Positions 27,034 through 34,488 of a stretch of DNA of 64,000 bases are shown piece by piece; the stretch's first letter is position 1, and each line of letters starts with the position of its first letter. Position numbers and translations under genes: made by a program. This DNA is from Laburnicola sp. R22_1. Lineage: Eukaryota > Ascomycota > Dothideomycetes > Pleosporales > Didymosphaeriaceae. The DNA lies in contig JACONQ010000008.1 in NCBI GenBank assembly GCA_014281115.1, positions 2,604,001 to 2,668,000 on the forward strand. Direction: 5' to 3'. The notes below the pieces were generated by a model, which did no database searches, was not told the origin of the DNA, and saw only the letters and a list, made by a program, of their open reading frames with translations.

Positions 27034-27245
27034 TAGGATATGGAATGATATTATATTACGTATTAAATCTCGATTATGTCTTAATATCTCTAGAGGAATA
27101 ATAACACGCTATGAATATATATGCGTCCTAACCTTGCAAATAATGACGTGTTTAGGGGGAGAGGAGATGGAATGATATTGTATTACGTCATGTCTGATGA
27201 TCTCGAGGGGCAGCATACCACGTCATGGCTATATCTGCGTCCATC
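27034..27245 (+). repeat. diverged direct duplication at the island border
   Basis: Two adjacent related blocks of roughly 80-95 bp (near 27039-27132 and 27170-27243) both open GGAATGATATTRTATTACGT and both close with ATATMTGCGTCC. The outer copy is A/T-shifted relative to the inner copy, as if mutated by RIP, while the inner copy is GC-normal. The duplication lies where the AT-rich flank meets the gene island. Confidence 0.7.
27183..27226. promoter_or_regulatory. CRE/ATF-like sites upstream of the His-rich gene
   Basis: TTACGTCA at 27183-27190 and CACGTCAT at 27219-27226, about 190-230 bp before the start codon. They resemble bZIP (ATF/CREB-type) sites. Short motifs like these also occur by chance, so this is a weak call. 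Confidence 0.3.
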
Positions 27246-27411
27246 CATGTCATTCACTTCCATCCTCCTTTTCTAAACTAATCTTCACACGCCGAGCCAG
27301 GCCGAATCCAGCAGAGCGCAAGGTTTTAACTGCAGTTTCGCACTATACGGTATAGTTTTTACACCCCGCTATGGTCTACATGCACCCTTAGCTGAAGCCT
27401 ACTTAGCACCT

Positions 27412-27648
27412 ATGGCAGAGCCACAGCAACAAGTTGCAACCGAGCAAGATAGGACGGAATCCGCTCAGCAGCAGCCGCAAGAAGAATCCAGCGACCACAA
27501 CTGTCACAGAGCTGGGGAAAGTCATCATCCTGGGCACCCTGAACATTCTCATCATGTAGCTGGAGCGCATCACGAACATGAACATCACGAGAGGCACGAA
27601 CATGATCATCACAAGAGACATGAACATCACGAACATCATGAGAGTTAG
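27412..27648 (+). CDS. small histidine-rich protein (putative metal-binding)
   Basis: 78 residues. The first 25 are Gln/Glu-rich and hydrophilic, followed by SSDHNCHRAGESHH and then a tail made largely of HEH, HEHH and HDHH units. I count 22 His in 78 residues, most of them in the last 50. There is no signal peptide, membrane segment or known fold. Clustered His with Glu/Asp suggests binding of Zn, Ni or Cu, in the cytosol or nucleus. It stands alone, convergent with the transaldolase pseudogene, 5 kb from a ZIP metal transporter. The word CAAGGT, core of zinc-responsive sites, lies at 27319-27324. A chance low-complexity reading frame is the main alternative. No intron is needed. Confidence 0.6.
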   Translation: MAEPQQQVATEQDRTESAQQQPQEESSDHNCHRAGESHHPGHPEHSHHVAGAHHEHEHHERHEHDHHKRHEHHEHHES

Positions 27649-28094
27649 TGCAAGCAGGGAGGCTTTAGGAAGATGCGAAGTTTAGGTATACAGATTGGAA
27701 ATTGCAGAATAATCTGAATTGGAAGCTGTCAGACCGTTAAATGTGCAATGAACCCTCGTTCCGTCCCTTCGAGAGTAATTAAACAAGAACCAGTCTAGGC
27801 AGAAACAGAGATACATGATTTATTAACTGTGTTATCTGGTACTTCGCCTATGTATTCTGTTTCATCGCATTGGCATTTAACCCATCATGAAATTGTCGAT
27901 ATACTTCCCTCGGGCGCACGATTGAGGGAGCTAGCGAGTGGAAATATCCTTTACTATGTCAATATTCATTGCCAATGAGTATATGGGTTCTCCATACAAA
28001 TGTCTACACAGAACTGCATTGTCAATTTATTTGAATAGCAACCTAAATACCCAGAGTAATCAAGGAAAGACTGACAGATACAAGCGTCATTACG
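27649..28094. other. intergenic region between convergent genes
   Basis: Normal composition. It holds the 3' flanks of the His-rich gene (left) and of the transaldolase pseudogene (right, minus strand). A TTACGTCA word is present near 28090. No gene or RNA recognised. Confidence 0.6.
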
Positions 28095-29268
28095 TCATGA
28101 GGCTGTGATCTTTTCATGGAGCACACATTTCAACGATTCAGTGTCCGTTACGCATCGAGAAATCCCAGTACGCAGGTTTTCCGACGCCATGCGATCTTCA
28201 TTGAGTGCAGAACGAAACCCCGACTCGTTATTCAAATAACTCTTGTCCGGAATGCCAAGCGAGTCTGCCTGAGATGGATAAAGCTTCCTTAGCAACTCTT
28301 GCTTCGAACTCTGCAGCTGCTCCAGGAGACTTGTCTGCGAAATTAGTCAGTAGAAAGATACCAACGGTTATAGAGCCGAAATGCACCAGGTATACGTACC
28401 CCTATCGTTAGGTAATCACACCCGGCTAATGCAGCAATCTCGCCCTGATTCCGAAAGGAGGCAGCCATAATGGCCGTCTTATATCCATGGTGTTTATAGT
28501 AGTTATAGATGTCTTGTACACATCTGACGCCTGGGTCTTCCACAGCAGAGAAATCCTTCGTCATATTCTTATGCCAGTCGAGGATACGCCCAACGAATGG
28601 AGAGACTACAGATGCGCCAGCCTCGGCAGCAGCAATAACCTGGATCATGAGAAGACTAGCGTCATGTTACAGCGGATTCCGTGATCTCTTTCGAGGACTC
28701 GAGCTGCTTGAAGTCCCTCCCAGGTAGTCGCTATCTTAACGAAGACGCGATCTTTGGGAACACCTTGGTTCTCGTACAGCTACCCGTGTGTATTAGTACT
28801 TTTGTACTATCGATCGCAATTTAAGTCCACTTTGACGATTTGAAGGGCTTTGCGAATTGACGCATCCTTGTCAAAAGAAAGCGTTGCATCCAGCTCAGTG
28901 GATACTCTTCCCGGCACAATTTTCGTGATCTCCTTACCGAACTGGACGAGCACGTAACCATGGGCTGAATCGATCCTCTCGTCTAGGCAACCCTCGTGAT
29001 GGATGCCGTACTCTGCTGCGATATCAAGAAGCTTCGCGTATTCGGGCCTGTCGGATGCGGCAAGAATGAGAGATGGGTTTGTGGTTGCACCCTGTGGTGT
29101 ATACTTGTCGAATAATATAAATTCGGCTGAGTCGCAGCAGACATTCTGGGGTGATACAATGTTAACTTGACTTGGCTGGACAGCACTGACTTAAGACATT
29201 GGGGTGGGGGGGGGGGGGCATAAAACACTCACAGTCCCCGTACGCTTTTGTTCAAGAGAATTGGCCAT
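28095..29268 (-). pseudogene. transaldolase, four exons, broken by a one-base deletion
   Basis: Transaldolase moves a dihydroxyacetone unit between sugar phosphates in the non-oxidative pentose phosphate pathway (cytosol). Exons on the minus strand: 29268-29233 (MANSLEQKRTGT), 29145-28831, 28779-28400 and 28334-28095, with introns of 87, 51 (containing TACTAAT) and 65 bp. Together they would code for about 323 residues, the normal length. Visible signatures are GATTNPSLILAAS, KIVPGRVSTELDA and [12 protein letters not shown] with the Schiff-base Lys. Exon 3 is 380 bp rather than 381. A base is missing near 28648-28650, so TLVFS runs into a stop while the rest of the domain ([17 protein letters not shown]) continues in another frame. 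The usual QDATTNPS reads QGATTNPS. Splice sites look intact, so the break is recent or a sequencing error. Probably a second, dispensable copy. Confidence 0.85.
29206..29218. repeat. 13-base G run in transaldolase intron 1
   Basis: A homopolymer of 13 G on the plus strand (poly-C on the transcribed strand), close to the 5' splice site. Its length may be unreliable in the assembly. Confidence 0.9.
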
Positions 29269-30258
29269 CGCAGATAATACCGGGATAGTGATGGACAACC
29301 TTCTAAGCGTCTTGCGCGGATTTTTCCGTGAAATGGTAGGTTCCTCTTTTATACGTGAACAAAGACAAGTGGTTGCACGACGCAATATTCTCTTAGTAAT
29401 CAGGTATGACCCGCTGCACGCAAGTGGCTCTCACGCCCTCGAAGAAGTGGCACATAAGCTTGGCGGACTACTAAAAAATGCCACCCTTATATAAAACCCT
29501 ATATAGATTACATTTTTTGCTACTAGTAGATTTTATTGCTTTTAAATTATAACCTTTTTTTAGATATACTAAATTAATTACGCGTATTAATCATATATAT
29601 TTAGTATTGTGGGTGCAGTGGATACTAGTATTAAGGGTTAAAAGTTAAGTGTACTTGGCAGGATAGGCCGTGCGCTATGTGCCACTTCTTCGAGGGCGTG
29701 AGAGAGTGGCATGATCCCAGACTGCCAAGTGTCAGGTCATGCAAATAATAGGACCCTGCAGGAATCGAGAAACTACAGAGAAATCGTGCGAATCCTACCA
29801 TTCTTCAATGGTCTGATCTTATGATGTAGCCACGTGACTGACGTCAGAGGTGGTGTATATGGAAGGCACCACCTAGGTGCACGGACTACAGAGTCAACAG
29901 ACTCTCGCCCGCTCTCTCTCCTTCTCTTCAGACTCGTCACTCCACACACTTTTCTTCTGCAGATAGCAATACAGCTTGTTGTCCTCATTGCCTGCCTGCT
30001 TACATATGATGTTAAGATAAATGACCGTAAGCCGTTGCAATACCTACTCGTCGTCTCTTATAATGAAACCACGTAGACTACGTTACCAGGAAAAACTTGT
30101 TCGTATCCTGCGTGACTACATACCTATCTCAAAACCAAATTAGAATTGGAAAGATGTGAGTGTAAACTGAAACTTCCGCCGCCCAATGCTACCTAGGTAT
30201 GCTTGACTAAAATATTTAGCATATCTGAACAGCGGGGCCATATTATTGGCAAAATACC
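29269..30258. other. intergenic region with an inverted repeat and an AT-rich core
   Basis: Upstream flank of both the transaldolase pseudogene and the Rcf2-like gene, which diverge. A short AT-rich stretch at about 29490-29620 sits between the arms of the inverted repeat below. A pyrimidine-rich tract at 29905-29945 (CTCTCTCTCCTTCTCTTC) is a plausible promoter element for the gene to the right. Reading frames here have no recognisable homology. Confidence 0.5.
29428..29704. repeat. 29-bp perfect inverted repeat around an AT-rich core
   Basis: CTCTCACGCCCTCGAAGAAG, continuing to 29456, is repeated as an exact 29-bp inverse at 29676-29704. The 219 bp between them are AT-rich. This could be the remnant of a small inverted-repeat element whose interior was mutated. 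No flanking target duplication was recognised. Confidence 0.75.
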
Positions 30259-31016
30259 ATGAGGGTTCTTACAAAATCTGAAGCGGATGCGTACTCTAAC
30301 GCGCTGTATCGTGGTGGTACAATCGGAGGCCTCGTTGGCCTTTCAGGGGCAGTGGCAACGATGGCATTGCTACACCGACGCTTTCCGGCGTTTCGCTCAA
30401 GCGACTTCAGCTCTCTCAAGGCACTTGCAACTATATATCCTGTGTTTTTGGGAGCTTGTTATGGTGCAGAATACGGTTCGCACCGTTTCGAAAATCTTCT
30501 ACATCCAGAGGTCCGCTACCAAGATGAAGCAGCACGAATGGTCAAAGAAGCGCGGATTCAAGAGCCTATATCAGAAAAGACTGAAGATTGGATTTTAAAG
30601 TATAGGTATCCAATCCTCGGTGCGACTTGGCTGAGTACAATGGCAATCTCCCTGAAACATATGAGACGGGTGCATTATCTCTTCCCGACAGCGCAGAAGC
30701 TCGTCCAGGCTCGAGTCATCGCACAAGCTGTAACAGTAGCTATGCTCTTAGCTACCGCTGCTCTCGAGGTTAGACAGGCTGGAAAGGCAAGCGGGAAGTA
30801 CGAGACTGTCGAGATCTTCGATATGCAGAAAACGTCGTCCAACTCCGCTAAACCGGATGGAAAGGTTCGTCTGCAAACGTACAGGAATTTCTGGATGTAT
30901 ACTAACCATTGTTTTACTTCAGGAATGAAAGAAAACGAATCAATTGGTACTGGAAGCTGCAAAGCCGCCGTTTTGCGGCGGTGGAAGATTGTTGTCGTTG
31001 GGAATCAGTGCTCTAG
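30259..31016 (+). CDS. Rcf2-like HIG1-domain mitochondrial protein
   Basis: The family sits in the mitochondrial inner membrane and supports assembly of cytochrome c oxidase and respiratory supercomplexes. The start fits the family's N-terminus (MRVLTKSEADAY) and has A at -3. Hydrophobic segments lie near residues 20-38, 55-70, 112-128 and 148-168. The HIG1-type part reads WILKYRYPILGATW, then TAQKLVQARVIAQ. A likely intron at 30879-30922 (GTACAG, TACTAAC, CAG) gives 237 residues ending at 31016, close to the family's length. A second donor at 30865 would give a protein ending just after the splice, and the unspliced frame stays open to 31038. No break is seen. It is probably an extra copy, because the housekeeping gene is not expected beside transposons, but this cannot be checked here. 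Confidence 0.75.
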
Positions 31017-31581
31017 ACGCGTTTCAAGTGTTTGGTGAACGGAAATGAGAGACCAGAGATTACAGCTGACGGTGCTGTAGATCGGCAGATGAAATATTTC
31101 GGGTAGGTCATGGGGTTATTGGTGAAGTACTCTTAAGAGAAGGGAGTGACGCCGCACTTGAGCGGAATATGAATCGTCACAACGAGAGTATCGCGCCGAT
31201 TTTGCAGTAGATCTTCCCCATTCTCTCCCCAGGTTACCCTAGAAGGCGGCTATTCTGCGAGAAATCCATCATCAGTCTGACCGTTGCCTGTTTCATTATC
31301 TATATGCTTTGACAGTACAATTTTGGGAAAACATTAGCTCTCCATACTTGACCAGTTCCTTCGACTTTCCTTAAGCGATTGAACTTCTCTGAAATCTCGA
31401 TGCCCCTGCTCCCTTCTCGATTTGCTTTGTTTTCCTCCACCCAAAACCTTCCAGTGGCGTTTCCCTCGGACGAACCCTAAAAAATTTGGAACTGATGATC
31501 TGATCCAACCTTCGAGTGCATATTCCTATCTCATTCCCAACATGTAATTCCCTAGATCTTCGCCCCAGGTCCAGGCCCTCC
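31017..31581. other. intergenic region between convergent genes
   Basis: 3' flanks of the Rcf2-like gene and of the small heat-shock gene. Normal composition. A pyrimidine-rich stretch lies near 31400-31440. Open frames on both strands here show no family features. Confidence 0.5.
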
Positions 31582-32157
31582 TCACTGCCCAGCTTCCTGT
31601 TCTCCGGTAGGACCGAATCCCGTACTAGCCTTGGGTACCGTAATCTGCAAAATATTGTCATCCATCCTTACCCTAAGGCCTTGTCGTTGAACTTGTGTGG
31701 GGAACTGAATTTCTTTCGTGAAGCGCTCTCTTTCTCCGCCACTAGGTACTTGCTCGGCTATCCGACCTGTGCTTTCACAAACGGGGCGCCATCGGGAGCT
31801 ATCCTGCGGATTGAAGCCTCCAATTTCTAGGGCTTGGTTATTGAGCCATCGGAAAGAGACATCGTTTTCGTGGCATCCGGGAAGATAGCTTTTTATGAAG
31901 TAAGCTGAGGGGCATTCGTCGATCTCGAAATTTGGCGACGATACGTATGGAGTGTTGGTGATGGGTGGAGGATTGTAGCTGCAATGGAACGGCCCCGGAT
32001 GGCAGTATTCGACATTCGGATGGCTGTGGCAGAATGATTCCCAGTGCGGTTGACAAGTTCCATGCTGATAGACCCATGGGCTATGGATGTGATGGAGGGG
32101 ATAGAGGCACAATCGTCCTACTCCCCCGTGCGCGTGCGCGAATCCGTGACAGGGCAT
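31582..32157 (-). CDS. Hsp20/alpha-crystallin small heat-shock protein with His/Cys-rich N-terminus
   Basis: 191 residues, no intron needed. Residues about 76-182 form an alpha-crystallin domain: YFIKSYLPGCHENDVSFRW (strand with the family's LPG turn), QALEIGG, ERFTKEIQFPTQV and the hallmark RVRMDDNILQITVPK. Such proteins form oligomers and hold unfolding proteins without ATP. The first 65 residues are unusual: 12 His and 6 Cys among Pro and aromatics (CHGFAHAH, LHHIHSPW, FCHSHPN, FHCSYNPPP), which suggests metal binding or redox sensitivity. It is divergent from the ZIP transporter across 438 bp, so the two may be co-regulated. The frame is open upstream of this Met; the start is chosen as the first Met of the His-rich segment. 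The weakly conserved middle (about 116-145) is an insertion common in fungal members. Confidence 0.72.
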   Translation of the reverse strand: MPCHGFAHAHGGVGRLCLYPLHHIHSPWVYQHGTCQPHWESFCHSHPNVEYCHPGPFHCSYNPPPITNTPYVSSPNFEIDECPSAYFIKSYLPGCHENDVSFRWLNNQALEIGGFNPQDSSRWRPVCESTGRIAEQVPSGGERERFTKEIQFPTQVQRQGLRVRMDDNILQITVPKASTGFGPTGEQEAGQ

Positions 32158-32595
32158 GCTAAAGAAGATGATCGTGAAAGAAGAGGTTTGGAGTCTTTGT
32201 CCAGAGTGGCAAGTCCACCGCGCTCAAATATACCCTAGAGCAATCAGGGTTTCTGACGCCGAGGAGCATCGGGTGATGTGTGCCAGGTCTGGGCCGTCAC
32301 CCCACCGACCCACTTGGGTGCTCGGATATCTCGGAAATACCTGCGGCGGGTCTTTCGGGTCCCTGCATATTTGATCGCCACATTCTACATGATTCTTCGT
32401 GTGTCATATGCCCGGCTGGGAGAGCTCAGCCACGGACACCATACCATAGGTACGTATATAGTCACTCCACGAACCCTCAAGGTGCTCATCAGTCTATAGT
32501 GTTATAATCGCCACACCTATGTGACCTCAGATCGCAGTTTCGCCAACGGGCAAATTTCCAGCCTGAGACACAGGCACGATAGAACGTCACCAACG
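32158..32595. promoter_or_regulatory. bidirectional promoter of hsp20-like and ZIP genes
   Basis: 438 bp between two divergent start codons, of normal composition. It contains the zinc-responsive-like site listed below. No clear heat-shock element array (alternating nGAAn units) was found. Open frames here are not supported by any family. Confidence 0.6.
32473..32483. promoter_or_regulatory. zinc-responsive-element-like site
   Basis: ACCCTCAAGGT matches the Zap1-type consensus ACCTTNAAGGT at all but one position and contains the CAAGGT core. It lies 113 bp before the ZIP start codon, a typical distance. By analogy a Zap1/ZafA-like activator would raise expression when zinc is scarce. This is inference from the motif and the gene type. 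Confidence 0.5.
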
Positions 32596-33791
32596 ATGAC
32601 CAGCTTATATGAAGCGACCACCGGTCAATTGATCGACCAGCATTCATCTTCCGAGGAAGATCTCTGCTTGCGAATCTCCGCTATCTTTGTCATATTCATT
32701 GCGTCGCTTCTAGGCGCATGGCTTCCATTATTTGCGAGCCGCCGTGAAGGAAGGAGAGGGAACTGGGTGTTTGGTTCTGGGGTAATTGTCGCAACAGCTT
32801 TTATTCATGTCAGTACTTCCTATAATTGAGCCTCTACGTTTCCATGATTAACAGGAGTACCAGCTACTGGCGCCTGCGAGCGAAGCGCTCACCGATCCTA
32901 GCTTGAATAATGAAATAACCGGATATCCATGGGCCGAACTGATAGCCCTGGTAATGATCACATTGATGTTTTTTGTCGAAGTGATCGTTATGCGTCAGAG
33001 CGGAGCCCGAAGCGAAGAACTGAGTGGAACGTCAGGACGAATTTTTTTGATCGATCCTTCTCCATCCAGGTCCGTCATGCAATACGGCGCAATCAATGGC
33101 CACCGCATGCTCAGGTCAGACAGCATGTCTAGTGTACTGGGTATCGACCATTTCAGCCACGAGCGCGTCCACGCTGGATATGGCGACCTTGCCGAACACT
33201 CCGAGCACTGCGAGCATATGGAAAGTTGCCCACGCGCTGGACCCTACGCCGCGCAATTGGTGGGTCTTTTCATTTTGGAGTTTGGCATCATATTCCACTC
33301 CATCTTCATCGGCCTAACGCTTGGGGTTTCCGGTGAAGAATTCAAGGCGCTCTATACAGTCCTAGTCTTCCACCAGGCCTTCGAAGGACTAGGCTTAGGC
33401 GCGCGGCTAGCGAGTGTTCCATTCGGCCACGCGCACCGCTGGACACCACATGTTCTCGTTCTTGCGTACGGTGTCTCCACGCCGGGAGCTGCTGCGATAG
33501 GTCTTGGAATTCGGTCGGTTTACAGAGCGGGATCGCCTGCGGCTCTAATTATGAATGGAGTTTTTGATGCGATAAGTGCGGGAATACTGATTTATACGGG
33601 CCTAGTGGAGCTTATGGCGCACGAGTTCATGTTCAGCCCTGAAATGAGCAATAGTCCGCTTAAGGAAATTCTTGGCGACTTTGCATGTTTTGCGGGTGGA
33701 ATAGGTAAGCCTCGCTGATATGATGTAAGATTATATGCCATGCTTACTCAATCTTGTAGGACTTATGACCCTACTAGGAGTGTGGATATAA
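32596..33791 (+). CDS. ZIP-family zinc/iron transporter
   Basis: Moves Zn(II) (possibly Fe(II)) into the cytosol across the plasma or an organelle membrane. Three exons: 32596-32808, 32864-33704 and 33760-33791, giving 361 residues. Intron 1 is taken to 32863, so that the protein reads FIHLLAPASEAL, the family sequence; the AG at 32854 is too near the GATTAAC branch site. The first helix follows EEDLCLRIS, and VFGSGVIVATAFIH is helix 2. A long loop holds a His/Cys-rich patch (HFSHERVHAG, EHSEHCEHMESC). Helix 4 has HSIFIGLTLG and helix 5 HQAFEGLGLGARL, the metal-pore His and Glu residues. The protein ends LMTLLGVWI. All key residues are present and no break is seen, so it is likely functional. 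A GTG-started extension from 32521 was judged unlikely. Confidence 0.92.
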
Positions 33792-33802
33792 TGTAGCTTG
33801 CC

Positions 33803-34035
33803 TGTTAGGGAACGGCTCTAGTTGTAAGGGGCGACGCTCGAGGAGTAGGTACTATAATACCAAAGAGTTGTATTAACTAGGGAGCTCTAAGTAGCGCTTA
33901 GAGCTTGAAATAAGGAGGCGACTTGGCGTAGATAATCTATCTAGCTAAGCTCGTGTTTGATTCCAAATTGCATAATCACGTGCTTAGAAGTTTCTAAGAT
34001 TCTATTAAGGATCCTTTAGGGTCTTATCCTTTACA
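33803..34035 (-). mobile_element. putative solo or terminal LTR next to the ZIP gene
   Basis: A 233-bp block that starts TGTTAGGGAACGG and ends ATCCTTTACA (TG...CA), followed by TTACCCCTCTTCT. Read on the minus strand, that last stretch is the purine tract AGAAGAGGGGTAA just before the LTR, so this would be the 3' LTR of a minus-strand element. No partner LTR was found to the right. It begins 11 bp after the ZIP stop codon. Less mutated than the long elements. Confidence 0.5.
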
Positions 34036-34488
34036 TTACCCCTCTTCTTAGGCAAGCCTCTCTTCTATATTAGTGCCTCTAAAAGCTATTTAGTAGTGTA
34101 TAGTACTAGATTAAAAGTCTATGCCTATATACTGTGCGCGTAACACTAAAACACGCGACGCATATTAATACTCCTATGACTTCCCTCTAATTTACTACAC
34201 TATAACTATGTTATACTATTCTTTTAGCTAGAAAAAAGTAGAAATTATAGATAAGAAGATAAATTAATCTCTATAATAAGATTTAGTATTATTATAATAT
34301 CTATACACTATATAGATAAGATTTATAGTTAAGGTTTTAATAGCTATTATATAATAGATATTATATAACTAGTATATAACACTAAGATAGAATAAATAAT
34401 TAATACTAAGTCTAACTATTTTCTTTACACTACCCTTTTTATACGCTTATTCTATTAGAAAGAGAAATATTATAGACTTTTTAGTATA
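34036..34488. other. AT-rich spacer, nothing recognised
   Basis: RIP'd sequence between the LTR and Fot1/pogo copy 2; possibly the remnant of the interior of the element owning the LTR. No domain could be read. Confidence 0.5.

Noticed and set aside
27403..27639. 78-aa minus-strand frame rich in Met, Val and Phe
   Set aside because: It is the antisense of the His codons (CAT and CAC read backwards as ATG and GTG) of the histidine-rich gene. The plus strand has the better start context and a compositional logic; the minus frame looks like a membrane peptide only because of this.
28205..28727. Plus-strand frames of 65-72 aa
   Set aside because: Antisense shadows of the transaldolase exons.
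28983..29228. 81-aa minus-strand frame
   Set aside because: It overlaps transaldolase exon 2 and intron 1 in another frame; the transaldolase reading is far better supported.
29204..29494. 96-aa plus-strand frame
   Set aside because: It starts in a G homopolymer and runs antisense across exon 1 of the transaldolase pseudogene and the inverted repeat. No family features.
29773..30076. Frames on both strands before the Rcf2-like gene
   Set aside because: Short, with no recognisable domain, in a region that looks like a promoter and 5' flank.
31371..31830. 96-aa minus and 104-aa plus frames
   Set aside because: Both overlap the 3' part of the Hsp20-like gene in other frames and have no family features. 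A spliced extension of the Hsp20 gene into this region was considered, but no good intron was found.
32156..32507. Plus-strand frames of 72-75 aa in the divergent promoter
   Set aside because: No domain, overlapping frames of similar size, and located between two well-supported divergent starts.
32929..33317. Frames overlapping ZIP exon 2
   Set aside because: Frame shadows of the transporter.
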